Made by a program: the position numbers and the translations under genes
Assembly: GCA_022796475.1 (NCBI GenBank)
Contig: JAAWIS010000005.1
Span: forward strand, 17,625-81,624
Direction of reading: 5' to 3'
Length of the DNA stretch: 64,000 bases
DNA from: Lachnospiraceae bacterium
GTDB lineage: Bacteria > Bacillota > Clostridia > Lachnospirales > Lachnospiraceae
Shown: piece after piece, positions 56,197 through 64,000 of the stretch
Layout of the letters: each line of letters starts with the position of its first letter
Position numbering within the stretch: the stretch's first letter is position 1
The notes under the pieces: model-generated
The model's input: only the letters and a program-made list of their open reading frames with translations
What the model was told of the DNA's origin: nothing
Databases searched by the model: none

Positions 56197-57330
56197 ATGA
56201 CATTATTAGAAAAGACAACGAAGAACATCGACGGACTTGACATAAAGGCCATGGAACAGGCCAGAAAACGTTGGAATAGTGTTGCAAAGCCTTTAAAAAG
56301 TTTGGGGCTTTTGGAAGATGCCATAATACAGATTGCAGGCATTACAGGAAACAGTCAGATTGAAATTAGTAAAAAGGCTGTGGTTATTTTTTGCGGGGAT
56401 AACGGAATTGTAGAGGAGGGAGTTACCCAGACAGGCCAGGAAGTAACGGCTGTGGTGACAGAGAATTTTTCAAAAGGAGAAAGCTGCGTCTGCATTATGG
56501 CGGAGCAGGCCGGTGCATGGGTGTTCCCGGTGGATATCGGAGTAAAAAGAAAACTTTTGGGCTATGGAAACTTTGCAGAAGGGAACGATCGGTTAGTCTG
56601 CAGTGTAGATTCAAAAGGAGCTTCCAAAATCCGGTATCCCATTTGGAATCAAAAGCTGATGGCCGGAACCAGGAATTTTATAAAGGAACCGGCGATGGAC
56701 AGGGAAATTGCAGTTAAGGCAATTGAAACCGGAATCCGGCTGGTAGGTTTATTAAAAGAAAGAGGATATCAGATTATAGCAACCGGTGAAATGGGGATTG
56801 GCAATACCACCACCAGCAGCGCTGTAAGCGCCGCATTTTTAAGAGTACCTCCGGAAATGGTAACGGGAAGAGGCGCCGGCTTGAGTACGGAAGGGCTGAA
56901 GCGGAAGAGGAAAGTGATCTATCAGGGGCTTTCTTTGTGGAAACCGAATCCGGAAGACGGAATCGACGTGATAGCGAAAGTAGGCGGCCTGGATTTGGCT
57001 GGTCTTACCGGAATTTATCTGGGAGGAGCTTGTTACCGGGTTCCGGTGATTGTAGATGGATTAATTTCATCAGTAGCAGCCTTAGCTGCCGTTTCTCTGT
57101 GTCCCATGTCAAAGTACTATATGATAGCCTCCCATGCTTCGGCAGAGATCGCCGGGGAACTGGTGTTAAATGCTCTTGGCTTAAAGCCGATTATTTATGG
57201 AAATCTGTGCCTGGGAGAAGGAACCGGGGCAGTGGCGCTGCTTCCTGTGCTGGATATGGCGGCTGCTGTCTATCATAAGATGAGTACATTTTCTCAGATG
57301 CAAATTAAAGAGTATCAGCCCCTGGATTAG
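56197..57330 (+). CDS. cobT: Nicotinate-nucleotide--dimethylbenzimidazole phosphoribosyltransferase
   Basis: RWNSVAKPLKSLGLLED, FCGDNGIVEEGVTQTGQEVT, GEMGIGNTTTSSAV, MIASHASAE. Confidence 0.96.
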   Translation: MTLLEKTTKNIDGLDIKAMEQARKRWNSVAKPLKSLGLLEDAIIQIAGITGNSQIEISKKAVVIFCGDNGIVEEGVTQTGQEVTAVVTENFSKGESCVCIMAEQAGAWVFPVDIGVKRKLLGYGNFAEGNDRLVCSVDSKGASKIRYPIWNQKLMAGTRNFIKEPAMDREIAVKAIETGIRLVGLLKERGYQIIATGEMGIGNTTTSSAVSAAFLRVPPEMVTGRGAGLSTEGLKRKRKVIYQGLSLWKPNPEDGIDVIAKVGGLDLAGLTGIYLGGACYRVPVIVDGLISSVAALAAVSLCPMSKYYMIASHASAEIAGELVLNALGLKPIIYGNLCLGEGTGAVALLPVLDMAAAVYHKMSTFSQMQIKEYQPLD

Positions 57331-57379
57331 TATACTGTCTGCAGATGTGAAAGAAACAAGAGAAAGGATGACAGTAACG

Positions 57380-60300
57380 ATGGAAAAAGAGATGGTATTT
57401 CATATTCTTGGAATTTCAGAAACCAGGGATTCAGATTTAATAAAAAAAGCTTATATGGAACATCTGAAATCTGCTAATCCGGAGGACGATGCAGAAGGGT
57501 TTAAACGGCTGCGTCAGGCTTATGAAACTGCCTTAGCTTTTGCCGGAAAGCCGGAAGATGAAGAAGAGGCTGAAAAACCGAAGACAGAAATTGACAATTG
57601 GATTGAAAAGGTAAATCAGTTGTATCAGGATCTATTATCCCGTGCCGATGAAAATCAATGGAGGGAAGTTTTGGCTGATCCGGTATGCGAGGAACTGGAT
57701 ACATCCTTTGAGGCCAGGGAAAAACTTATGGTTTATCTGCTGAACCATATTCGCCTCCCTCATAATATCTGGAAGATTCTTGATAATAAATTCGAAATTC
57801 TGGAAGATCTGGAGGATTTAAAACAGCGTTTTCCGGCAGATTTTCTGAATTATGTTTCTTATTATATTCAAAATCCGACTTTTATCCCTTACGAATACTT
57901 CCAATTTAACGGGCTGGATGAAGAATCCTTAAACGGCGATGGCTACATAGATGGGTATCTGAAAGTAAAACATCAGATTGATGACGGGGAGATAGAAGGA
58001 TGCCTTCAGATATTGGATGATTTAAAGGGATTTGATCTGTATCATCCCTATGAGGATGTGGAACGAATCCGGATTTACTGCGAAACGGATCGGGCTTTGG
58101 ATGGTGCAAATTTGGCTGAAAAGCTGTTAAAAGACTATCCAAAGGATGAATATATCCGTTTTTATTCCGGGGAAGCCAAGTGGAAGGCAGGGGATAAAGA
58201 ACAAGCTTATGATATTTGGAACCATCTGTTAGAAGAATGTCCGGATCATTATTCGGCGAAATTGGGAGTGGCCCGGTGTCTGATGGAAAAGGGTGATTTC
58301 TATGAGGCACGTGAGATGATGCTTGAGCTTTTGGACAAAGGCCGAAATGAAGATGTAGAATCCATGATCCGAAAGGCAAATGACAGTTTAATTCAGGAAT
58401 TCAAAACTACCCTTTCAGAAGGGCGGGATGATGAACGGCTTCCAGGCCATGAGCTGCAGATAAAGCTTGGCTGGTGCCTGTTCCAGAATGAACGAATGGA
58501 AGAAGCAGTAGAACTTTTAGCTGGATTCAAACCGGAAGCAGAAGAGGAGTATCTGTATTACAATTTATATGGCCGGGTTTTGTATCAGATTGACCGCCAC
58601 GAAGAAGCGCTTCCATTTTTGCAGCGTTGGCTGGAGCTGATAAAAGGGCTGACAGACGACGGGACAGCAGAAACTAAGAAACGAATCTCCAGGCATGGAG
58701 GAGCCTGTTATATTCTGGCCGGATGCTATTATGCATTAAAGCGGCAGAATGAGGCAGAAGAAATGCTTGCAGAAGCTGTGGAAGCTGCCAGTACAGTCAG
58801 GGACCGCCTGGAATATAAACAGTATTTAGCCAATATTCTGCTGTGGTCCAATCAGTATGAAAAGTCCATTGACGTGTGCGATCAGATTATTCAGGAGGAT
58901 GAGAACTATTTTCCGGCATACTTAACCCGTCAGGAATCCTGCTATCAACTGAGGAAAGCACAGCAGGTGGTTAACGATTATTATAAGGCCATAGGGATTT
59001 ATCCTGGTTATTACAAGCCCTATTTGTTTGCTGCAAAAGTATTTTTCTTTTATGACCAATACGAAGATGCCAAAGGCGTAATCGATCGCGCCAAGGAAAA
59101 TCAGGTGGAGTTTTCTCCTGAATTAAAACTGTATCAGGTTAAGATTTTAAGAAATCTTGCCAAGAACCGCCAGGACAGAGATGTGCCAAGGCAGATTCTG
59201 GAGGAGATTAAAAACGAGCTGGATCAGGAAAATTGTGATATTGAAGACAAGTCAGAGGTCAATTATGAGATGGGGCTTCTCTGGTGGGATGATGATGAAT
59301 TTGATGCCTCTTTGGAAGCCCTGGGACTTGCCATAGAAGGAAATCCGAAACGGCTTCAGTACCGTTTGATCCGCGGCGATGTTTATCTGGAAATGAAGCG
59401 GTATGAGGATGCCCTTGAAGAATATAAGCAGGCAGAACCGGACTATGAAGGCCGCCCTGGTATCCATTATGCAAAGGGGCTGTGTCAGGAGGGCCTTGGC
59501 AATATGGAAAAGGCTGTGGTCCACTTTAAAAAGGCTGCCGAACTGCAAAATGGTTATAAAGATGTGAATGAAAAGCTGTCCGATTATTATAAGGACCGGT
59601 ATGAAGATTACGGCAGAATTGAGGACTATCAAATGGCGCTGTCCTATATTAATGCACAGCTTCAGTTAAAAGAAAACTGCTACTATCTGATTTGCCGCGG
59701 GCTGATTTATGATGTGGCCATGGAGCAGGAGCTGGCTATCCGGGATTATGAAAAAGCGGCAGAGTATTCACCGGATAAATGGATTGTCTGGAATAATATG
59801 GGATGCAGTTACAAATATTTAAAGCAGTACGAAAAGGCCATTGAATGCTGTGAAAAGGCAATTTCGATTATGGGGGAAAAGAAAGATCGGATGCCTTACC
59901 GAAATCTGGCAGATTGTTATAAAGCTCTTGGAGAGAAAGAAAAAGCCATCGAATGTTACCGGAAGGGACTGGAGATAACCCCGGACTATGCTTATTTTTG
60001 GGAGGAAATCGGGGATTTATATTATGAGATGAACCGCTTTGATGAGGCTTTGGAAGCGTATGAGCATACAAAAGAGCGGAATAAGCATTACAGCGATATC
60101 GGGGATGTATGGCTGAAACAGGGGAATGCTGAAAAATGCATTGCCTGTTATCTGGAAGGGATTGAGAAAGGGGAAGGCAGTGTAAAAATCAACCGGTTAA
60201 GCAGGCTGGGCAGTCTTTATATGGAAGAGTTGTGGGAGTTTGACAAGGCTGTTATCTACTTTAAAAAAGCTATTAAACTGGAAACCGATCCTTATGAGCT

Positions 60301-60745
60301 GTTTGACTATGAACGCTACTTAGCCAGAGCTTATTATATGCTTGGCCAGAAGAAGATGGCAAAGAAACATGCTCTGGCTTCTCTGGAAAATTTTAGAAAA
60401 AGCGGGCGGGATGAAGAGAATTATTTGGAGTTTCGAGGCTATGCGCCGGCCAGACTTGCCAGCTTTGGCTGGATTTATTTGTGCATTGGAGATGTAGAAA
60501 AAGCGAAACAGCTTTTTCGGAAGATGGATCAGATTATGCGCTGCAAAAGCTGCAGATTTCATGGATGCTACGAAAGTTTCCTCTACATGGGTTATGTATA
60601 CCTGGGTCAGGGACAATACAAACTGGCATTGCAGCAGTTTCAGAAAGCTTTTCAGTTAAACCCGGAAAGCAATGAGGCCAGATGCGCTGTGGAAAAACTA
60701 GATAAAAGACAGAAAAAAGACAAAATAAAAGGACGAAAAAAATGA
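57380..60745 (+). CDS. Large TPR-repeat protein with N-terminal degenerate J-domain (start uncertain: 57347, 57368 or 57380)
   Basis: N-terminal FHILGISETRDSDLIKKAYMEHLKSANPEDDAEGFKRLRQAYETAL (J-like helices, HPD replaced by NPE), then many TPR-like units (e.g. WNNMGCSYKYLKQYEKAIECCEKAI). Confidence 0.85.
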   Translation: MEKEMVFHILGISETRDSDLIKKAYMEHLKSANPEDDAEGFKRLRQAYETALAFAGKPEDEEEAEKPKTEIDNWIEKVNQLYQDLLSRADENQWREVLADPVCEELDTSFEAREKLMVYLLNHIRLPHNIWKILDNKFEILEDLEDLKQRFPADFLNYVSYYIQNPTFIPYEYFQFNGLDEESLNGDGYIDGYLKVKHQIDDGEIEGCLQILDDLKGFDLYHPYEDVERIRIYCETDRALDGANLAEKLLKDYPKDEYIRFYSGEAKWKAGDKEQAYDIWNHLLEECPDHYSAKLGVARCLMEKGDFYEAREMMLELLDKGRNEDVESMIRKANDSLIQEFKTTLSEGRDDERLPGHELQIKLGWCLFQNERMEEAVELLAGFKPEAEEEYLYYNLYGRVLYQIDRHEEALPFLQRWLELIKGLTDDGTAETKKRISRHGGACYILAGCYYALKRQNEAEEMLAEAVEAASTVRDRLEYKQYLANILLWSNQYEKSIDVCDQIIQEDENYFPAYLTRQESCYQLRKAQQVVNDYYKAIGIYPGYYKPYLFAAKVFFFYDQYEDAKGVIDRAKENQVEFSPELKLYQVKILRNLAKNRQDRDVPRQILEEIKNELDQENCDIEDKSEVNYEMGLLWWDDDEFDASLEALGLAIEGNPKRLQYRLIRGDVYLEMKRYEDALEEYKQAEPDYEGRPGIHYAKGLCQEGLGNMEKAVVHFKKAAELQNGYKDVNEKLSDYYKDRYEDYGRIEDYQMALSYINAQLQLKENCYYLICRGLIYDVAMEQELAIRDYEKAAEYSPDKWIVWNNMGCSYKYLKQYEKAIECCEKAISIMGEKKDRMPYRNLADCYKALGEKEKAIECYRKGLEITPDYAYFWEEIGDLYYEMNRFDEALEAYEHTKERNKHYSDIGDVWLKQGNAEKCIACYLEGIEKGEGSVKINRLSRLGSLYMEELWEFDKAVIYFKKAIKLETDPYELFDYERYLARAYYMLGQKKMAKKHALASLENFRKSGRDEENYLEFRGYAPARLASFGWIYLCIGDVEKAKQLFRKMDQIMRCKSCRFHGCYESFLYMGYVYLGQGQYKLALQQFQKAFQLNPESNEARCAVEKLDKRQKKDKIKGRKK

Positions 60746-62433
60746 TTATAGGAATTGATTTAGGGACAACCAACAGCCTTGCAGCATATTTTACTGAGGA
60801 GGGGCCGAAAATAATACCGAACCGCCTTGGAAAAAAACTGACGCCTTCGGTGGTCAGTATGGATGAGGATGAACAGATTTATGTAGGTGATTCTGCTGTA
60901 GAACGCAGCCTTCTGTATCCCCAAACAGCGGCCAGAGTATTTAAACGGGATATGGGGAGCCAGAAAAAGTTTAAGCTGCTTCACAAAACCTTTACAGCAG
61001 AAGAACTGTCATCCTTTGTGCTGCGGGCTTTAAAAGAAGATGCCGAACACTATTTAGGGGAGGAAGTGACAGAAGCTGTTATCAGTGTGCCAGCCTATTT
61101 TAACGATGCCAGAAGGCGGGCAACGAAAAAGGCAGGGGAGCTGGCAGGGCTTAAGGTCGAGCGGATTATCAGTGAGCCCACAGCAGCCGCCATTGCCTAC
61201 GGCTTATACCAAAGTTCCAAGTCCGCTAAATTTTTAGTGTTTGATTTAGGAGGCGGAACCTTTGATGTATCAATTTTGGAGCTGTTTGATACCATATTAG
61301 AAGTTCGCGCCGTAGCAGGAGATAATTTTTTAGGCGGAGAAGATTTTACTGCAGTACTGGAAGAAATGTTTTTTGAGAAATATTCCCAGTTTGATAAGCT
61401 GGCTCTGGACGAAAAAACCATACGTCATATCCACAGGCAGGCAGAGCTGTGTAAGATCGGATTCTCTCAGGGGAAGACTTCCGCTATGAACTGCAAGATT
61501 GGAGAAGAATTATTTCCAATGGAAGTGGATCTGTCCAGATATGAGGAGGCCTGCAAAGAGCTGTTAGGCCGCATTCGCCAGCCGATTAAACGAAGCCTTT
61601 CAGATGCCCACATCCGCCTGGCAGATATTGATAAGGTGGTGCTGGTAGGAGGCGCTACGAAAAGCCCTGTAGTCCGCCGGTTTGTAAGCAAACTGTTTAA
61701 AGCGCTTCCGGATACGAATGTAAATCCGGATGAGGCAGTAGCTCTGGGGGCAGCTATCCAGGCGGCAATGAAAGAGCGGAAGGAAGCAATTAAAGAAGTA
61801 ATTTTAACAGATGTATGTCCATTTACATTGGGAACTGAGGTAGTAAGGGAATGGGAGAAAGGTGTTTTTGAGAACGGAGTGTTCTGCCCCATTATTGATC
61901 GGAATACGGTTATTCCCACCAGCCGCACGGAACGGCTTTATACGGCCCATGACCATCAGTCAAAAATCCGTGTGAATGTGCTTCAGGGAGAAAGCCGGTT
62001 TGCGTCTAATAACTTGTCCTTAGGTGAGCTGATGATTGATGTTCCTTCCGGCAAAGCAGGGGATGAAGCAGTAGATGTAACGTATACTTACGATATTAAC
62101 TCGATCCTGGAAGTAGAAGTAAAAGTATTATCGACAAATCAGGTAACAAAGGAAGTATTCCGGGGACGGGATGTAGATATGACGGATGAGGAGATCAAAG
62201 AGCGGTTTGAAACCTTATCTTATTTAAAAATCCATCCCAGAGATCGGGAGGAAAATAAGCTTCTCCTTCTTAGGGGCGAACGGATTTATGAGGAAAGTTT
62301 AGGCGAGAAGCGGCACTATATTGAGGCTGCTCTTCATAAATATGAAAAGGCTCTGGACACGTATGATACCAGGCTGATTGATGAGGCTAAGGAAGAGTTT
62401 AAAAAGTTTTTAGAGGAACTGGAGGAACTCTGA
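60742..62433 (+). CDS. Hsp70-family chaperone (HscC/DnaK-like paralog, 563 aa)
   Basis: GIDLGTTNSLAAY, AVISVPAYFNDARRRATKKAGELAGLKVERIISEPTAAAIAYGL, FDLGGGTFDVSIL, VLVGGATKSPVVRRF; ATGA overlap with the TPR gene. Confidence 0.93.
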   Translation: MIIGIDLGTTNSLAAYFTEEGPKIIPNRLGKKLTPSVVSMDEDEQIYVGDSAVERSLLYPQTAARVFKRDMGSQKKFKLLHKTFTAEELSSFVLRALKEDAEHYLGEEVTEAVISVPAYFNDARRRATKKAGELAGLKVERIISEPTAAAIAYGLYQSSKSAKFLVFDLGGGTFDVSILELFDTILEVRAVAGDNFLGGEDFTAVLEEMFFEKYSQFDKLALDEKTIRHIHRQAELCKIGFSQGKTSAMNCKIGEELFPMEVDLSRYEEACKELLGRIRQPIKRSLSDAHIRLADIDKVVLVGGATKSPVVRRFVSKLFKALPDTNVNPDEAVALGAAIQAAMKERKEAIKEVILTDVCPFTLGTEVVREWEKGVFENGVFCPIIDRNTVIPTSRTERLYTAHDHQSKIRVNVLQGESRFASNNLSLGELMIDVPSGKAGDEAVDVTYTYDINSILEVEVKVLSTNQVTKEVFRGRDVDMTDEEIKERFETLSYLKIHPRDREENKLLLLRGERIYEESLGEKRHYIEAALHKYEKALDTYDTRLIDEAKEEFKKFLEELEEL

Positions 62434-62435
62434 TT

Positions 62436-63083
62436 ATGCTTTACATGGTAACAGGAGGCTGCGGCAGCGGAAAATCAGAGTATGCAGAAAGCCTTATTAT
62501 GGCATCTGGGGCAGCAAGGAAATACTACGTTGCAACCATGGAAGTTTATGGGAGAGAAGAAAGGCTGAAGGTGGAACGCCATCGAAAGCTTCGGGATGGA
62601 AAAGGATTCGTTACGATTGAATCCCCGAAAAACCTTGGAGGGATTTTTCTTGATCAGGAAGAAAAGAACAGGTCTGGCTCCATCGTACCCACAAGTCAGC
62701 GTGCTGTTTTGGTAGAATGTGTATCCAATTTAGCAGCCAATGAGTTATTTAGGGATACTGGTACAGCCAAAAAAGAGTCCGGTTTTCCGGACTCTTTTGA
62801 TATTAGAAAAAAGGTTTTCCATCAGGTGATGGACGGGATTCTCAAATTAAAATCTCAGTGCGGCCTGCTGGTGCTGGTAACGAATGAAGTATGTTCTGAC
62901 GGTATCGACTATGGAACGGAAACAGGCACGTATATCCGGCTGCTGGGAGAAATCAACTGCAGTCTGGCAAAGCTTGCCCACAGGACCATAGAAGTGGTAT
63001 ACGGGATTCCTCTGCTACTTGGTGCCGAAAATCCGATCGCCGGCATCTCCAAGGCCGGGGCAGATATAAGCGGCAGAGTTTAA
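62436..63083 (+). CDS. cobU: Adenosylcobinamide kinase / adenosylcobinamide-phosphate guanylyltransferase
   Basis: [18 protein letters not shown]-loop, [36 protein letters not shown]. Confidence 0.9.
   Translation: MLYMVTGGCGSGKSEYAESLIMASGAARKYYVATMEVYGREERLKVERHRKLRDGKGFVTIESPKNLGGIFLDQEEKNRSGSIVPTSQRAVLVECVSNLAANELFRDTGTAKKESGFPDSFDIRKKVFHQVMDGILKLKSQCGLLVLVTNEVCSDGIDYGTETGTYIRLLGEINCSLAKLAHRTIEVVYGIPLLLGAENPIAGISKAGADISGRV
62771..62798. repeat. Perfect 12-bp inverted repeat with TTTT loop inside cobU (terminator-like)
   Basis: AAAAGAGTCCGG-TTTT-CCGGACTCTTTT. Confidence 0.9.
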
Positions 63084-63644
63084 TTCCCGATCAAGGTGGC
63101 CGATATAAATCTGAATATCCGGATGTGCGGCCTGAAGCCGCTTTAAGCCTTCCGGTGCAGCAATAATCGACATAAATTTAATATGTTTTCCGCCATGTTC
63201 TTTTATAAAATTAACAGCCGCCACAGCCGATCCTCCGGTGGCCAGCATGGGGTCTGTTACAACAATGGTTCTTAATTCAATCGGGGAGGGAAGCTTGCAG
63301 TAATACTCATGAGGTTCATGGGTTACTTCATCCCGGTAAAGACCAATGTGCCCTACCTTCGCGCTGGGAACCAAAGCAAGGATACCATTTACCATTCCAA
63401 GCCCGGCACGGAGGATAGGAACCACAGCCAGCTTTTTTCCCGCCAGCATAGGCGTCATACAGGTTTCAAGAGGCGTTTCTACCTCTACGTCCTCCAAAGG
63501 CAGATCACGGAGGGCCTCATATCCCATCAACATTGCGATTTCTTCGATTAATGACCGGAATTCGCTGGTTCCGGTAGCTTTATTGCGCAGGATCGATATT
63601 TTGTGCTGAATCAGCGGGTGGCTGAATATTGTAACATTTTCCAT
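63015..63644 (-). CDS. upp: Uracil phosphoribosyltransferase
   Basis: [37 protein letters not shown]-terminal [14 protein letters not shown]. Confidence 0.97.
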   Translation of the reverse strand: MENVTIFSHPLIQHKISILRNKATGTSEFRSLIEEIAMLMGYEALRDLPLEDVEVETPLETCMTPMLAGKKLAVVPILRAGLGMVNGILALVPSAKVGHIGLYRDEVTHEPHEYYCKLPSPIELRTIVVTDPMLATGGSAVAAVNFIKEHGGKHIKFMSIIAAPEGLKRLQAAHPDIQIYIGHLDRELNSAAYICPGLGDAGDRIFGTK

Positions 63645-63779
63645 AGCATTTTCTCCTTATCTGTTTTATGGCTGCACGCTGCAACATGATTGTTTTCCGA
63701 TCCCACTGCATTTTTGGGGATTCTTAGATGATTTTACCAAATTAAGAAGAAAATGACAAGAGTGGTTTGTGGATTAATT

Positions 63780-63974
63780 TTATTTGCGGATATACTGAAG
63801 GGCAACACAGCCTGGCCCGCCGTGGGTAATAAAAACATGGCTTAACAAATGAATCCGTACATCAATTCCCGGGAATTCTTCTTCCGCCATTTCTTTTATC
63901 TGTTTAGCAGTTTCCGGAACTGCTCCGTGAACAATATATAGAATGTGCTCACATCCCACATGATCTTTTTTCAT
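63780..63974 (-). CDS. 64-aa ORF resembling the C-terminal end of a DegV-family protein (possible truncated gene)
   Basis: HILYIVHGAVPETAKQIKEMAEEEFPGIDVRIHLLSHVFITHGGPGCVALQYIRK; in-frame stop just upstream of ATG, AGGAG upstream. Confidence 0.55.
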   Translation of the reverse strand: MKKDHVGCEHILYIVHGAVPETAKQIKEMAEEEFPGIDVRIHLLSHVFITHGGPGCVALQYIRK

Positions 63975-64000
63975 TTGCTTGACATCTCCTGTTTAAAACA

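Noticed and set aside
1-64000. CRISPR arrays, tRNA/rRNA genes, transposases, prophage genes
   Set aside because: No regularly spaced direct repeats, cloverleaf/rRNA sequences or recombinase motifs noticed on either strand

Overview
The window is about 64 kb of a Firmicutes chromosome, most likely a spore-forming Lachnospiraceae/Clostridia member, coding almost entirely on the + strand. It contains: a Na/Pi symporter with a PhoB/PhoR-like two-component pair behind a phased Pho box; a TrpXYZ-type ABC transporter; an SH3/NlpC hydrolase; citrate synthase and isocitrate dehydrogenase; tepA and ftsK/spoIIIE; fhs, murE and murF; the conserved priA-def-fmt-yugP-rsmB-rlmN-prpC-prkC-rsgA-rpe-thiN block; pdxY-like, serS and an FtsA-like protein; a PadR/DUF1700/DUF4097/PspC operon; a SASP gene; and a long anaerobic (cbi-type) cobalamin cluster (cbiG, cbiD, cbiL, cbiF, cbiH, a cbiJ-cbiE fusion, cbiT, cobB/cbiA, cobT, cobU). 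The cobalamin cluster is interrupted by a convergent SEC-C map gene, an AT-rich PIN-domain toxin-antitoxin island, and a two-gene chaperone module: a 1.1-kaa degenerate-J-domain/TPR protein overlapping an HscC-like Hsp70. The most interesting signals are this J-TPR/Hsp70 module between cobT and cobU; a family of palindromic repeats that start on the TAG stop codon of upstream genes; a perfect terminator-like hairpin inside the cobU reading frame; the cobU/upp convergent coding overlap; a three-hairpin array between cobB and cobT; and a promoter-plus-terminator unit downstream of serS that may encode a small RNA. No tRNA, rRNA, CRISPR array or transposase was seen. All assignments come from reading the sequence and the supplied translations; no searches or folding programs were run.
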